Shown here: positions 11,549 to 20,764 of the stretch, in pieces
Layout of the letters: every line of letters begins with the position of its first letter
Position numbering within the stretch: the stretch's first letter is position 1
DNA from: Azolla caroliniana
Taxonomy: Eukaryota > Polypodiophyta
Direction of reading: 5' to 3'
DNA: 64,000 nucleotides
NCBI GenBank assembly: GCA_043228905.1
Contig: JBHGNT010000016.1
Location: forward strand, 18,910,001 to 18,974,000
Made by a program: the position numbers and the translations under genes
The notes under the pieces: model-generated
What the model was told of the DNA's origin: nothing
The model's database searches: none
What the model saw: only the letters and a program-made list of their open reading frames with translations

Positions 11549-14493
11549 ATAAGCTCTTCTTCAACCGGCACACCAGGTGCTCCTTCCCTTTCTTCTCAAA
11601 TCCTTCCAGTTGATGCATGTAGATCTCTTCTTCGAGGTCGCCATATAGGAATGTCGTCTTGACATCCAATTGCTCTACCTCGAGGTCCATGCTTGCTGCT
11701 ATTCTCAATACTGTCCGGATAGATGTCATCTTAACTACCGGGGCAAAAATCTCATCGAAGTCCACTCCCTTCTTCTGCTAGAAACCCTTCACTACAATTC
11801 GGGCTTTGTATCTTGGCGGGTTTCCGGCATCTTCCGGTTTTAGCTTGTACACCCACTTGTTCTAGAGTGCCCTCTTTCCTTTCGGCAACTCCGTCAGTTC
11901 ATACGTGTGGTTCTCATGTGGGGAATCCATCTCATCCTGCATGGCACTCAATAACTTGCGGTTGTGGGTCTTTGCTTCTTCGAAGCTTTACGGCTCCCCC
12001 TCATCGGTTAGCAACACGTGTTTTGCATCCGGAAATCTCTGGGGGGGCTCTTCTCTCTCTAAGAGGATATCTTCGTCCTTGGTTTCTGACTGTCGGTTCC
12101 TCCGTTTTTTTCGAAACCAAATCCGATTTGGGATCTTGTTTGGTTCCGGTGTCTTCTTCTTCTTCTTCTTCTGTCAATTCGGTTTCTTGTCCGTATCCAG
12201 CCGGTTCTTCGAGTGTCATCCAATTACCAGCTAACATCCGGTTTTCAACTGGGTATATCCTTGTGTCCTCAAGCCGGTTTTCATTGGATGATCCAGAGTT
12301 CATCACCATCTTCTCCGACTCCCAGTCGGCAATGGTCCTATCTTCCATGAAGACTATGTCCCGACTCTGGAACATCTTCTTATCGACCAGATCCACACCC
12401 GATAATCGAACTCATCGTCGTCGTATCCAAGGAATATGCATGGCCGAGACTTCAAATCTAGCTTTTCTCTCTTGTCCTTTGCAACATGCACATATGCGAG
12501 ACACCCGAACACCTTTAGATGCCGGTAAGACACGTCCTTACCAGTCCATACTCTTTGCGGCGTGTCTCCGTCCAAGGACACTAAGGGTGATTTGTTTGTC
12601 ACGTAGGTCACCGTCGTCAGCGCCTCAACCCAAAAACGTCTTGGGTAACTTTGCATGTGCCAACATGCTCCAGACTCTCTCCATCACGGTCCGGTTCATC
12701 CGTTCGTCCAGCCTGTTCAATTCCGGCGTCTTCGGCACGATGAATTTGAGCCGGATTCCCTTCGACCGGCAGTACTCCTCGAACTGCCCCCGGTATTCTC
12801 CTTCATTAGCTGCTCGAACCACCTTCAGCTTTCGGTTGGTTTCTCTTTCCACTCTCGCGTGGAGTTCCTTGAAGATGAATAACACTTGATCCTTCGTCTT
12901 CAATGGTGAGACCCACAGTTTCCGATTGTGGTCATCTATGAACGTCACGAAGTACTACGCTCCGGCATGTGACTTCGTGTCCACTTGACACACATCGGTA
13001 TGCACCAACTCAAGTGGTGCATTCCGTCTCATCGGTGGTCTTGACCAAAAGGAGGTTCGGTTTTGCTTGCCGGCAAGACAATCGGTGCACTTCTCAAGTT
13101 GCACGTCCTTCACTGGAATGAGATTGTCTTCGGCAAGTCTCTTCATCCCCTTCTGGCTCATATGTCACAGTCTCTTGTGCCACAACTCACCGGCAGTGTC
13201 GGATGCTACGTTCACTTCTTCCCAGTGTATCCGGGCATTCATCAAGTACAATGTGTTGATCTTCCAGGCTCGAGCCACAATTAGGCTCCCTTTGCAAAAA
13301 TTCATGACTCTGTTCCAGATGCTACCCGTGTAGCCTTCATCATCTAGCCGGCCGGCTGATATCAAGTTCAGTCGAACCTCCCGAACATGTCGAACATCCT
13401 TCAGCAACAACTTGCATCCAGTTGATGTCATCAACAACACATCTCCTATGCCAACAATTCGGCATGTACCTTCATTCCCCATCCGGACACAACCATGATC
13501 TCCGGCTGTGTAGGATGAGAAGCACCTCCGGTCCGGTGTTGGGTGGAACAATGCTCCAGAATCGACAACCCACATTGTCTCGTTGCCGACAAGGTTTAAC
13601 TCATTCTCTTTGGTAATGAGCATCAGTTCTTCTTCACTTGTCATAATTGCCGGTGTTCCCTTCCGATCCGGGCCTCTCCGGTCCGAACCATTTCAGTCTG
13701 AACTCTTCTTCGAATCGGTAGTGCCAAATTCTTTCTCTTTCCGGAAATGCCGAAAATTCTTCTGGAAGTGCCCCGGCTTCCCACAATAGAAGCAAGTAGG
13801 CCTCCCCCTTGACTTTGACCTCGTCCCCGATTTGTCCCGGTTTTGGGAACTCCAATACCGGCCTCTTCCCCGGTTGTGGTCATCTTCCGTGACCAAGGCC
13901 TTCGGATCAGTTCTGGACTCCCGGTCCTTCCGGCGAGCTTCTTCATCTAGCAATCTTGACTTGACTCTTGCTAGGGACAAGTGTTTTTCTTCTGGCCCGG
14001 CGTTGCCCAACGTGACAACGAGCGTGTCCCAACTATCCAAGAGGGAACCGAACAGGAGTAATGCGAGTACCTCATCGGCAAGAGGTACTTCCAACGAGGT
14101 TGCTTGATGTATTAGCCCCTGGAAGGCATTCATGTGCTTCGCCATACTTGATCCGTCCTGGTATCGGAGCCTCACTAGCTTCCGGAATACCGAAACCCGA
14201 TTAACAACATTCTTGTTCTAGAACGTAATGCCAATCTTCTCCTAGAGTTCATGAGCCTTGCTTTCTTCATTGAAGTTGTTGTACAGACTCATGTCGATGA
14301 AGCACCGGATGTATGCCTTCGTCTTCATGTGCATCACCTCCTACATTGTGGCGTCGATCTTATCCGGTCTCTTGTCCCCGAACTGAACCGACAACCAAAG
14401 ATCTTTAACCACCAGCATATCCCTCATCTTCAACTTCCACATTGAGAAGTTGGAGCCGGTGAGCTTGAACATGCCACCGAACAATTCTTCCAT
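11549..14493 (-). pseudogene. Copia family C gag-pol, 3'-truncated and frameshifted
   Basis: Read on the minus strand from a start at 14493 (MEELFGGMFKLTG): gag with NFSMWKLKMRDM; a zinc knuckle at about 13790 in which the last Cys is replaced (CGKPGHFQKNF); protease MWVVDSGALFHPTPDRR (about 13580); pre-integrase and integrase with CTDCLAGKQNRTSFW, FIDDHNRKLWVSPLKTKDQV and KVFGCLAYVHVAKDKRE; then reverse transcriptase MDFDEIFAPVVKMTSIRT, EQLDVKTTFLYGDLEEEI and CRLKKSLYG. Stops and frameshifts separate the pieces. The C-terminal half of reverse transcriptase, RNase H and the 3' LTR are absent; sequence jumps to the inverted gypsy-3 gag at 11548. Non-functional. Confidence 0.85.
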
Positions 14494-14507
14494 TTCCTAT
14501 GTTGTTC

Positions 14508-14519
14508 GCTCTGATACCA
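14508..14519 (-). other. Copia family C primer-binding site
   Basis: The minus strand reads TGGTATCAGAGC, complementary to the 3' end of plant initiator-Met tRNA, three bases inside the LTR. Confidence 0.9.
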
Positions 14520-14522
14520 GAT

Positions 14523-15057
14523 TGTGAAGAATAGCGCGGAATATTGCTCGGCCACAACCGAGTCGTGAATCACAGAAATGGGAAGTAGAGGGTACACATA
14601 ATATTTATGTGGAAAACCCTAATAGGGAAAAACCACGGGAGCCCACGGATTCCAACTATCACTATATGAGAGGAAATACAAAGTGGAGACACAAAGGAAG
14701 TGACCTCGTGCTCGCGATCTTCGTCGAACGGCGGTTACAACAGAAAGTGCTCATAGCTACTATCTTGCTCTCTCTCTCTCTATATATATATACAACAGTT
14801 ATCTCTACAACAATATGACAACCCTCTCTGCACATGTCATATACAAAGTGATTGCCCTAAGTCATATTTATACTTATATGAACTTAGGGCTATTTACAAA
14901 TATAGCCTCAATAGGCTTACTCAAAAGACATACTTACAAATATGTCTTCTCTTCTGGTTCTCATCGGGTCTGCTCCGGTTTCCGTATGTCTTCTGGTTCT
15001 CATCGGGTCCTCTTCATTCATAACTGGATCCCATCCGGAGGGACCGATTTCCAAACA
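14523..15057 (-). repeat. Copia family C 5' LTR
   Basis: A 535-bp segment in plus orientation from TGTGAAGAATAGCG to TTTCCAAACA, flanked inside by the primer-binding site. On the minus strand TATAAATA at 14865-14872 is a likely promoter TATA box. A (CT)n(TA)n tract lies at 14769-14790. The partner 3' LTR is missing. Family B RNase H sequence resumes about five bases beyond the LTR. Confidence 0.8.
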
Positions 15058-15061
15058 AGGT

Positions 15062-15560
15062 CAAAGCTCTGAGAGTGCACGGCCTTGTCGATCATAGAGG
15101 CCTACTACATAGCATTGTCAAAGGCAATGAAGGAAGCAATCTAGCTGCACCGACTAACTACCGATTTTTCGGCTACAACCCGAATCGATCAACTAGTGCC
15201 GACCATCTATTGCGACTCACAGTGCACAATACACCTCATCAACAACCAAGTCTATCATGCGAAGATGAAACATATTGAGGTTCGGTAGCATCACATCTAG
15301 GAGCTAATAACCGAAAAGAAGCTTGAAGTCCGGAAGATCGACACTGAAGTGAACATTGCCAATTGTCTGATGAAGCCACTCCCAGATCAACGTTTTGGAA
15401 CATTGAGGACAAAGATGGGACTACGACAAGAGACCGAGCAAGAGAAAACCGAACGAGGAGCAGAAGGGAAGTCGAAAATCGACCCGAACAGATTCACAAG
15501 AAGAGGAAATCAACACGTCCGGAAACACAAGGGGATGAAGAAATAACATTGAGCGAGGAT
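15062..15560 (+). pseudogene. Copia family B RNase H, degenerate
   Basis: In mixed frames the plus strand reads CTALSIIEAYYIALSKAMKE, then an AIW-type motif whose Trp is TAG, then IYCDSQCTIHLINNQVYHAK and MKHIEV. After frameshifts it ends with a tail containing EVNIANCLMKPLPDQRFG. This is the copia RNase H end and matches the family B half found upstream at 7227-8728. Several stops make it non-functional. The tail to about 15560 is charged and repetitive. Confidence 0.8.
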
Positions 15561-15952
15561 ACCAACTGGAAAAGAAATGATCGAAAGGCGAACGAACTCA
15601 GATACAGATGGAGGATCTAGTGAGGAGCACAGGAACAAAAACAAGCGAGCTACGAACAATCGACATAAGGCCAAAGTCGAGAATCGGACACAAGCCGACT
15701 TTGATATTCGGACCAATTCGAACAAAAAACGATTTGAACAAGTCGATTCGGTCAACTCGAATCGACTTAACCTTGACGCTAGCTGAACTAGGCTAAACAC
15801 CAACTTTACCCTTACCAACTCGGCTTTATGCCGACTGACTTGTAATATAAATGTCGAACTATGATAGATTAATTTAGTAATCGAGGTTTATGAGGGAGAT
15901 AACCCCAATCACTTGTACATGTAGGAAAGAGTTATCCTTTTACGGGGTAGTT
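15561..15952 (+). other. Copia family B 3' untranslated region and polypurine tract
   Basis: No conserved coding signal. The region runs into TTTTACGGGGTAGTT directly before the LTR, a weak polypurine tract. Confidence 0.5.
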
Positions 15953-16231
15953 TGTTGGCATAAAAGTCCGGCTCCTTCCACTTTGTATCCTAGTGTGTCC
16001 ACATGTCCAAATAGTTGCGGCTTAGTATATAAGCAATAACCTAACATTGTATATCTGGACTTCTTGTATCTTGAGTCACTTAGAGAGAGAGAACAATGAA
16101 TAATGAAAGCGCCTCCATTAGAGCTAAAACTGTGTCTACATTTCCATCATTTCTTTTGTCATATTCTCTATGTTGTTTGCCGAGCACATAACCTACAGGT
16201 TCTTACTTACTTCCGCGCATTCATTCCATCG
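15953..16231 (+). repeat. Copia family B 3' LTR
   Basis: Begins TGTTGGCATAAAAGTCCGGC and ends CGCATTCATTCCATCG. The same sequence occurs inverted as the 5' LTR at 40071-40343. A TATATAAG box lies at 16026-16033. The family A element is inserted at its very end. Confidence 0.85.
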
Positions 16232-16236
16232 CGTCC
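16232..16236. other. Left target-site duplication of copia family A (CGTCC)
   Basis: CGTCC precedes the 5' LTR and recurs at 29415-29419 directly after the 3' LTR. Confidence 0.9.
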
Positions 16237-16524
16237 TGTTGAGAATCAAGCTCAACTTGGTCTAGTGTGTGAACTCACCTTGAGAGTGAAGAGACACACC
16301 AACGGTCAAGACTCACCATTATGTCACCACTTTGTATTCTAGCATTTAGTATGAGTCATAGAATCATATTCTATGACACATAACTTATGAGCTTTCACAT
16401 TCCCCATGCTCCATGAGGCTTGTAGTTAATGAAGAGAGAGGGTGACTACATAAAGCACCCTCCTCCCACCTTGTATAATGTTGAGTCTTTCTCCTTTGTT
16501 AATATACTTTTAACCTTGCATATA

Positions 16525-16563
<39 letters not shown>

Positions 16564-16612
16564 AGTTCACACCTATTCCGCTTCACAAGAATCCATCTCT
16601 TGGTTCTTTACA
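16237..16612 (+). repeat. Copia family A 5' LTR
   Basis: Runs from TGTTGAGAATC to GGTTCTTTACA. A (CT)n(CA)n microsatellite lies at about 16525-16564; its length difference explains most of the size difference from the 3' LTR. Confidence 0.92.
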
Positions 16613-16624
16613 TGGTATCAGAGC
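16613..16624 (+). other. Copia family A primer-binding site
   Basis: TGGTATCAGAGC directly follows the LTR and is complementary to initiator-Met tRNA. Confidence 0.93.
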
Positions 16625-16771
16625 GATTTGGTAGCTCGATCTAGCCCATTCGCCTCATCGTGATCGTGTGTTGTGCTCCACACCGACGACCAAGAACCGG
16701 CTCATCGCTAGTGTAGCTTCGCGACATAGCTCGCATTCGAAGAGAGAAGAAGAAGAAGAAGAATCGACATA

Positions 16772-19625
16772 ATGAATACTCAAATGGGGAGTGCTCTCCC
16801 TACCGAGAAGTTGGATCGAAACAACTTCGCATCTTGGGAGTACAAGATGCACCAATACCTTGTCGGACAAGGCTATTGGAGCTACATCAAAGGAGCGCAT
16901 GAAGACCGACCCGCCGAAGCGGCTCCCGGATACGCAACATGGGAGCAAGCCGCAAGCCGCGTGATGTATTGTTTGGTGACATGTGTTCACGATCACATGC
17001 TCGGTTACATTCAAGAAGCCAAGACACCGAAGGAAGCGTGGGAAAACCTACGAAAGATTTTCGCCGCCAACACGACCGCGAGGAAGCTTCAACTCCACCA
17101 AGAGTTGAACAACATTCAACAAAGGGATATGTTCATCACAACATACACCTTGAAGATCAAGGAGCTTTGCGACTCGCTCGGCTCAATAAGTGTAAGTATA
17201 GATGATGATGAGATGGTGCAAATATGCCTCGGCGGCCTCGCACCACGGTTCGGCGCGATGCGAACCGCCATTCTAGCACGGGAGAAATCTCCCTCCTTCT
17301 TCGAGCTCCAATCAATGCTATTGGTCGAAGAAAACCACGTGCGTACAAGGAGTAATGAGTCAGAAGGCCACATGCTCTACACGCACTCTAATAGAGGAAG
17401 AGGACGCGGACGAGCGAGAGGCCGATTCGGCCAAGGACAAGGCGGACGAGGTCTGACCTACGACAACAACTCCCAATTTCGGCCGCAAAACGGAGGCCAA
17501 CGAGGAACCATCGCAAGAAGGGGGAGCTTCCACTCCGGCCCGAGCCGTCAAAACGCAACCGAATGCGGATATTGCGGAAAGCTCGGCCACCACGAAGAAG
17601 AGTGCCGAAGGAAGATGCGTGAATCAACTTCCACAAGCCGACAACTCACGAATTACGCGCACAATTCCAACTACGAAGAGTATAGCGGAATGTACGGGCA
17701 CAACTCCAACTATGAGGATCGTGGCAGAATGTACGCATACAAGTCCGACCGTGGCGGAATGTTCATGATGAAACATAGAGCAAAGTCTATGTCGGCCTCT
17801 ACCTCAACTAGTGCCCTCAATCCGGAGGACGTATGGTTTGTTGACTCCGGAGCCTCAAACCATATGACATCCCACAAAGAATGGTTTCTCGAACTTTGAG
17901 AGCCGGAGCGACCCGTTATGTCGAAACCGGAGATGACACTACACACCCGATTCGGCACATCGGCAATGTTCCGTTCGGCGAAAGAGGTAAGCAAACATAC
18001 ATTAAAAATGTCTTGCATGTACCCACCATCACAAAGAATTTGGTCTCGTTCGGCCAAATGGTTGAGCAAGGGATGCAAGTACGATTCGACCAAGAAGGGT
18101 GCTTCATCGAAAAAGAAGGCCGAATTATCGCACGCGGAAGAAGAGAGGGCCGGATGTTCATTCTCGATTCGCACGAGATGAAATCCGCCATGTTCGCGAA
18201 AAGCACGAAAGCCGACTCTGACATAGAGCTATGGCATAAGCGAATCGGCCACATCAATCTCAACAAACTCAAAGCAATGCAATCGAAAGGAGTCGTCATC
18301 GGACTCCCGACATTTAAAGAGAAGGAGATTGAAGGTGTATGCGAAGCGTGCCAATTTGGCAAGCAACATCGACACCCATTTCCGAAGGAGCGGAATGTGA
18401 GCAAAGGCGTACTCGCGTAATTCATTCCGATGTATGGGGTCCGGCTCAAACGGCGACATTCGACGGATGTCGATATTACATGCTCTTCATCGACGACTTT
18501 TCTAGGCACACTTGGATCTACCCGATGCGGCAAAAGAGCGAAGTGTTCAGACACTTCCAAGATTTCAAGAATGAAGTCGAGAAAGCCACGGGCCGACATG
18601 TACGATGCCTTTGATCGGATGGCGGCAAGGAGTACTTCTCGGACAATTTCACGGCGTATCTCCGAAAGGAAGGAATTCGGCAAGAATTCACTTGCCGACA
18701 CACTCCGCAACAAAACGGAGTAGCCGAGCGCAAAAATCGGCACATCGGAGAAATGTATCCTCGTAGGATACTCACTGGAGCAAAAGGGGTACAAGTGCTA
18801 CAACCCCTCAACTCGAAAATCTCAGGTAAGTCGAGACGTCGTCTTTGATGAGTCTGCATCCTAGTACGCACCAGAGACAACTTCAACTCCGACCCCGCTC
18901 AACCCGGAATCCACCGAACAAGAGATAGAGGATGAAGATCACCTTACGCGCATGTTCGAAGAAAGTCCGATCATGACCCGACCAAGCGGACCACAAGAGC
19001 CTTTGAGCGATCAAAGCACATCATGGCCTAGCCCGAAGATGGACAAAGGCAAGGCGAAAATGGCGGAATATGAAGACGATCGCTTCGACGACGATGAATC
19101 GACTCACTCACTCGACAATGAGTTCGGCGGTTTCGAGGTACCAATCGGATCCAAGAAAGCCCTCATCTCTGCGAATGAAAAGCTCCATAGATCCACTCGT
19201 GAAAAAAACCCCGTAAGCCGATTCGGCTACAACGATTATATGGCGTACCATTACGCCTTTATGATGAAGGTAGCGAAAGTACAGGAGCAGGAAACCTTTT
19301 CAGAAGCCGCGAAGGACCCGCGATGGATCGAAGCAATGAACGAGGAGATGCAAGCACTACGGAAGAACGAGACGTGGGATCTTGTTCCCACCTCACCACA
19401 CAAAAAGGCGATCGGATGCAGATGGATCTACAAGGTGAAGTATAACGCCGATGGCTCCGTAAACCGCTACAAAGCTCGACTCGTAGCGAAAGGATACGCT
19501 CATACGCATGGCGTCGACTACGAAGAGACCTTTGCCCCGGTGGCAAAGATGACGACGGTCCGGACCGTAATTGCGATTGCCGCGGCGAAAGGGTGGCACC
19601 TCCATCAAATGGATGTCAAGAACGC
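16772..19625 (+). pseudogene. Copia family A gag, protease, integrase and start of reverse transcriptase
   Basis: An open frame (16772-17899) encodes gag with LDRNNFASWEYKMHQYL, WEQAASRVMYCLVTCVHDHM, an Arg/Gly-rich stretch, a CCHC knuckle (CGYCGKLGHHEEEC) and the protease motif VWFVDSGASNHMTS. It ends at a TGA where relatives have Arg (CGA). A one-base deletion follows, and the frame beginning near 17920 carries YVETGDDTTHPIRHIGNVPF and the HHCC pre-integrase segment ELWHKRIGHINLNKLKAMQS. Integrase continues in another frame (LFIDDFSRHTWIYPM, then [14 protein letters not shown]) and loses its middle near 18750, joining [20 protein letters not shown]. Reverse transcriptase starts in 18952-19625 (RWIYKVKYNADGSVNRYKAR, HLHQMDVKNA) and is split by gypsy-1. 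Confidence 0.88.
19622..19625. other. Left target-site duplication of gypsy-1 (ACGC)
   Basis: ACGC before the LTR recurs at 27557-27560. AACGC is possible if the LTR end A is counted with the duplication. Removing element and one copy restores the copia reading frame KNA-FLQGELEEE. Confidence 0.85.
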
Positions 19626-20113
19626 TGTCGTGGCGTGGCTCGCCTAGAAGCGTAGCGTTGCGTAGACAAAAGATATCGTGAAAGTGAGGAAGGAATCACT
19701 GGGATTATGGACGGAAGAGACGAAAGAGTAGAGATAGATAAATAGTGATCAACAAGATATGACAAGATAGGATATAGAATGATATTTGAAGCAATAAAAG
19801 AGATTTATAATTATTTGATGAAAGAGTTACAAAAGTGGTTGTTCACGTCGTTGAACCTCCGAACTTTGTCTTGCAAGGTAATCGCTCTTCTCTTTCTTGA
19901 TCGTAGACCACTACAATCTTCACTTCAATATTTTGATGAAGATAAGGCTCGAACCGCCTCCCTCTTGTTGAGAGTTGACCACCACGACCGCCAAGCTAGA
20001 GCTCCACCTTTCTCTTGAACTTCTTCCTTTCTTTCTCTATTTTATGGTATCTCTTATGTAATACATAATTTGATTGATATCTCATACATATCTCCCCTTT
20101 GATCTTCTCTTTC

Positions 20114-20126
20114 ACCATTTAAATAG
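20114..20126 (-). promoter_or_regulatory. Gypsy-1 LTR TATA-like box (3' LTR copy)
   Basis: The minus strand reads CCTATTTAAATGG. It lies directly downstream, in the direction of element transcription, of the RY cluster. The equivalent in the 5' LTR is at 26946-26958. Confidence 0.5.
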
Positions 20127-20133
20127 GTGCCCC

Positions 20134-20236
20134 CATGCATATGATGCATTGGAGGGTACAAATCATGCATGTAGTGCATGAAATGCATGTGATGCATGAT
20201 CGCCATTTGGCGTTCATGCATTACCTGTGATGCATG
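20134..20236. promoter_or_regulatory. RY-motif (TGCATG/ATGCAT) cluster in gypsy-1 LTR
   Basis: Eight TGCAT-containing sites fall within 103 bp: CATGCAT at 20134, ATGCAT at 20144, CATGCATG at 20164, TGCATG at 20175, ATGCATG at 20183, 20192 and 20230, and CATGCAT at 20215. The same cluster is at 26966-27068. CATGCA is the RY element bound by plant B3 factors (ABI3/FUS3/LEC2/VAL), by established knowledge; its role here is inference. Confidence 0.6.
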
Positions 20237-20326
20237 ATAAACATCTCGCTCATTTGAGCTTTTATGTATGAAACAATATATGCAATAACAATAAACATGA
20301 AAACATAATCTTAAAGAGAAAGGGCC

Positions 20327-20380
20327 TATCCTAATGGTAGGTGTGTCAACTTTGATGTATGAGGTTGTGGGTTCGAGTCT
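20327..20380 (+). other. tRNA-like module 1 in gypsy-1 3' LTR
   Basis: An A-box-like TATCCTAATGGT (20327-20338) and a B-box-like GGTTCGAGTCT (20370-20380) are 31 bases apart. The sense strand is plus, opposite to the element. The B box differs from GGTTCRANNCC only at the last base. I see no full cloverleaf. Copy in the 5' LTR at 27159-27212. Confidence 0.55.
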
Positions 20381-20492
20381 CAAAATGCTATTGAATACAA
20401 CATACAACTTTATTTTTATATCATGAAGCAAATCCTTTATGTAAATATAAAGTATATATAAAGTATGCTTTATTTTATGTATATTACTAGTA

Positions 20493-20546
20493 TAGAGTAA
20501 ATGGTAAGATTTGAGAGTCATAGGGTGGGGTTATTGGTTCAAGTCC
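20493..20546 (+). other. tRNA-like module 2 in gypsy-1 3' LTR
   Basis: An A-box-like TAGAGTAAATGG (20493-20504) and a perfect B box GGTTCAAGTCC (20536-20546), with the same internal spacing as module 1. Followed by TCTCTTG and a TA-rich tract. Copy in the 5' LTR at 27325-27378. Confidence 0.6.
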
Positions 20547-20724
20547 TCTCTTGTTCGTGTAATATAATATATTTATCTATATATATATATATTATTTTTC
20601 TTTACATATATATAATATTATCATATGTGTTGTTAATATTATATAAAACATTATCAAATGTTATTTTAGTTACGTATTTATCTTATTGTAGACTTTTAAT
20701 GTGAAGCTTTCGTACTTCACGACA

Positions 20725-20734
20725 TCCACCCCCT
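20725..20734 (-). other. Gypsy-1 polypurine tract
   Basis: The minus strand reads AGGGGGTGGA directly before the 3' LTR. Confidence 0.75.
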
Positions 20735-20764
20735 CTAGACCTGCACATCCTCCGGCATGTGCCA

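Larger units (their letters stand above)
19626..20724 (-). repeat. Gypsy-1 3' LTR
   Basis: Runs TGTCGTGGCGTGG to TACTTCACGACA in plus orientation, 1099 bp, with perfect 7-bp terminal inverted repeats. It contains two tRNA-like box pairs, an RY-motif cluster and a TATA-like box, as in the other LTR. The small frames within it (for example 20054-20521) are duplicated with the LTR and are not likely genes. Confidence 0.93.

Noticed and set aside
11813-12889. 358-residue plus-strand frame
   Set aside because: It is the shadow of the minus-strand copia C integrase, whose motifs are clear.
17916-18794. 292-residue minus-strand frame
   Set aside because: Antisense shadow of copia A pre-integrase and integrase.
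20054-20521. 155-residue frame in the gypsy-1 LTR, duplicated at 26886-27353
   Set aside because: Both copies lie wholly within the LTR pair and translate RY and TA-rich repeats; duplication is due to the LTR, not selection.
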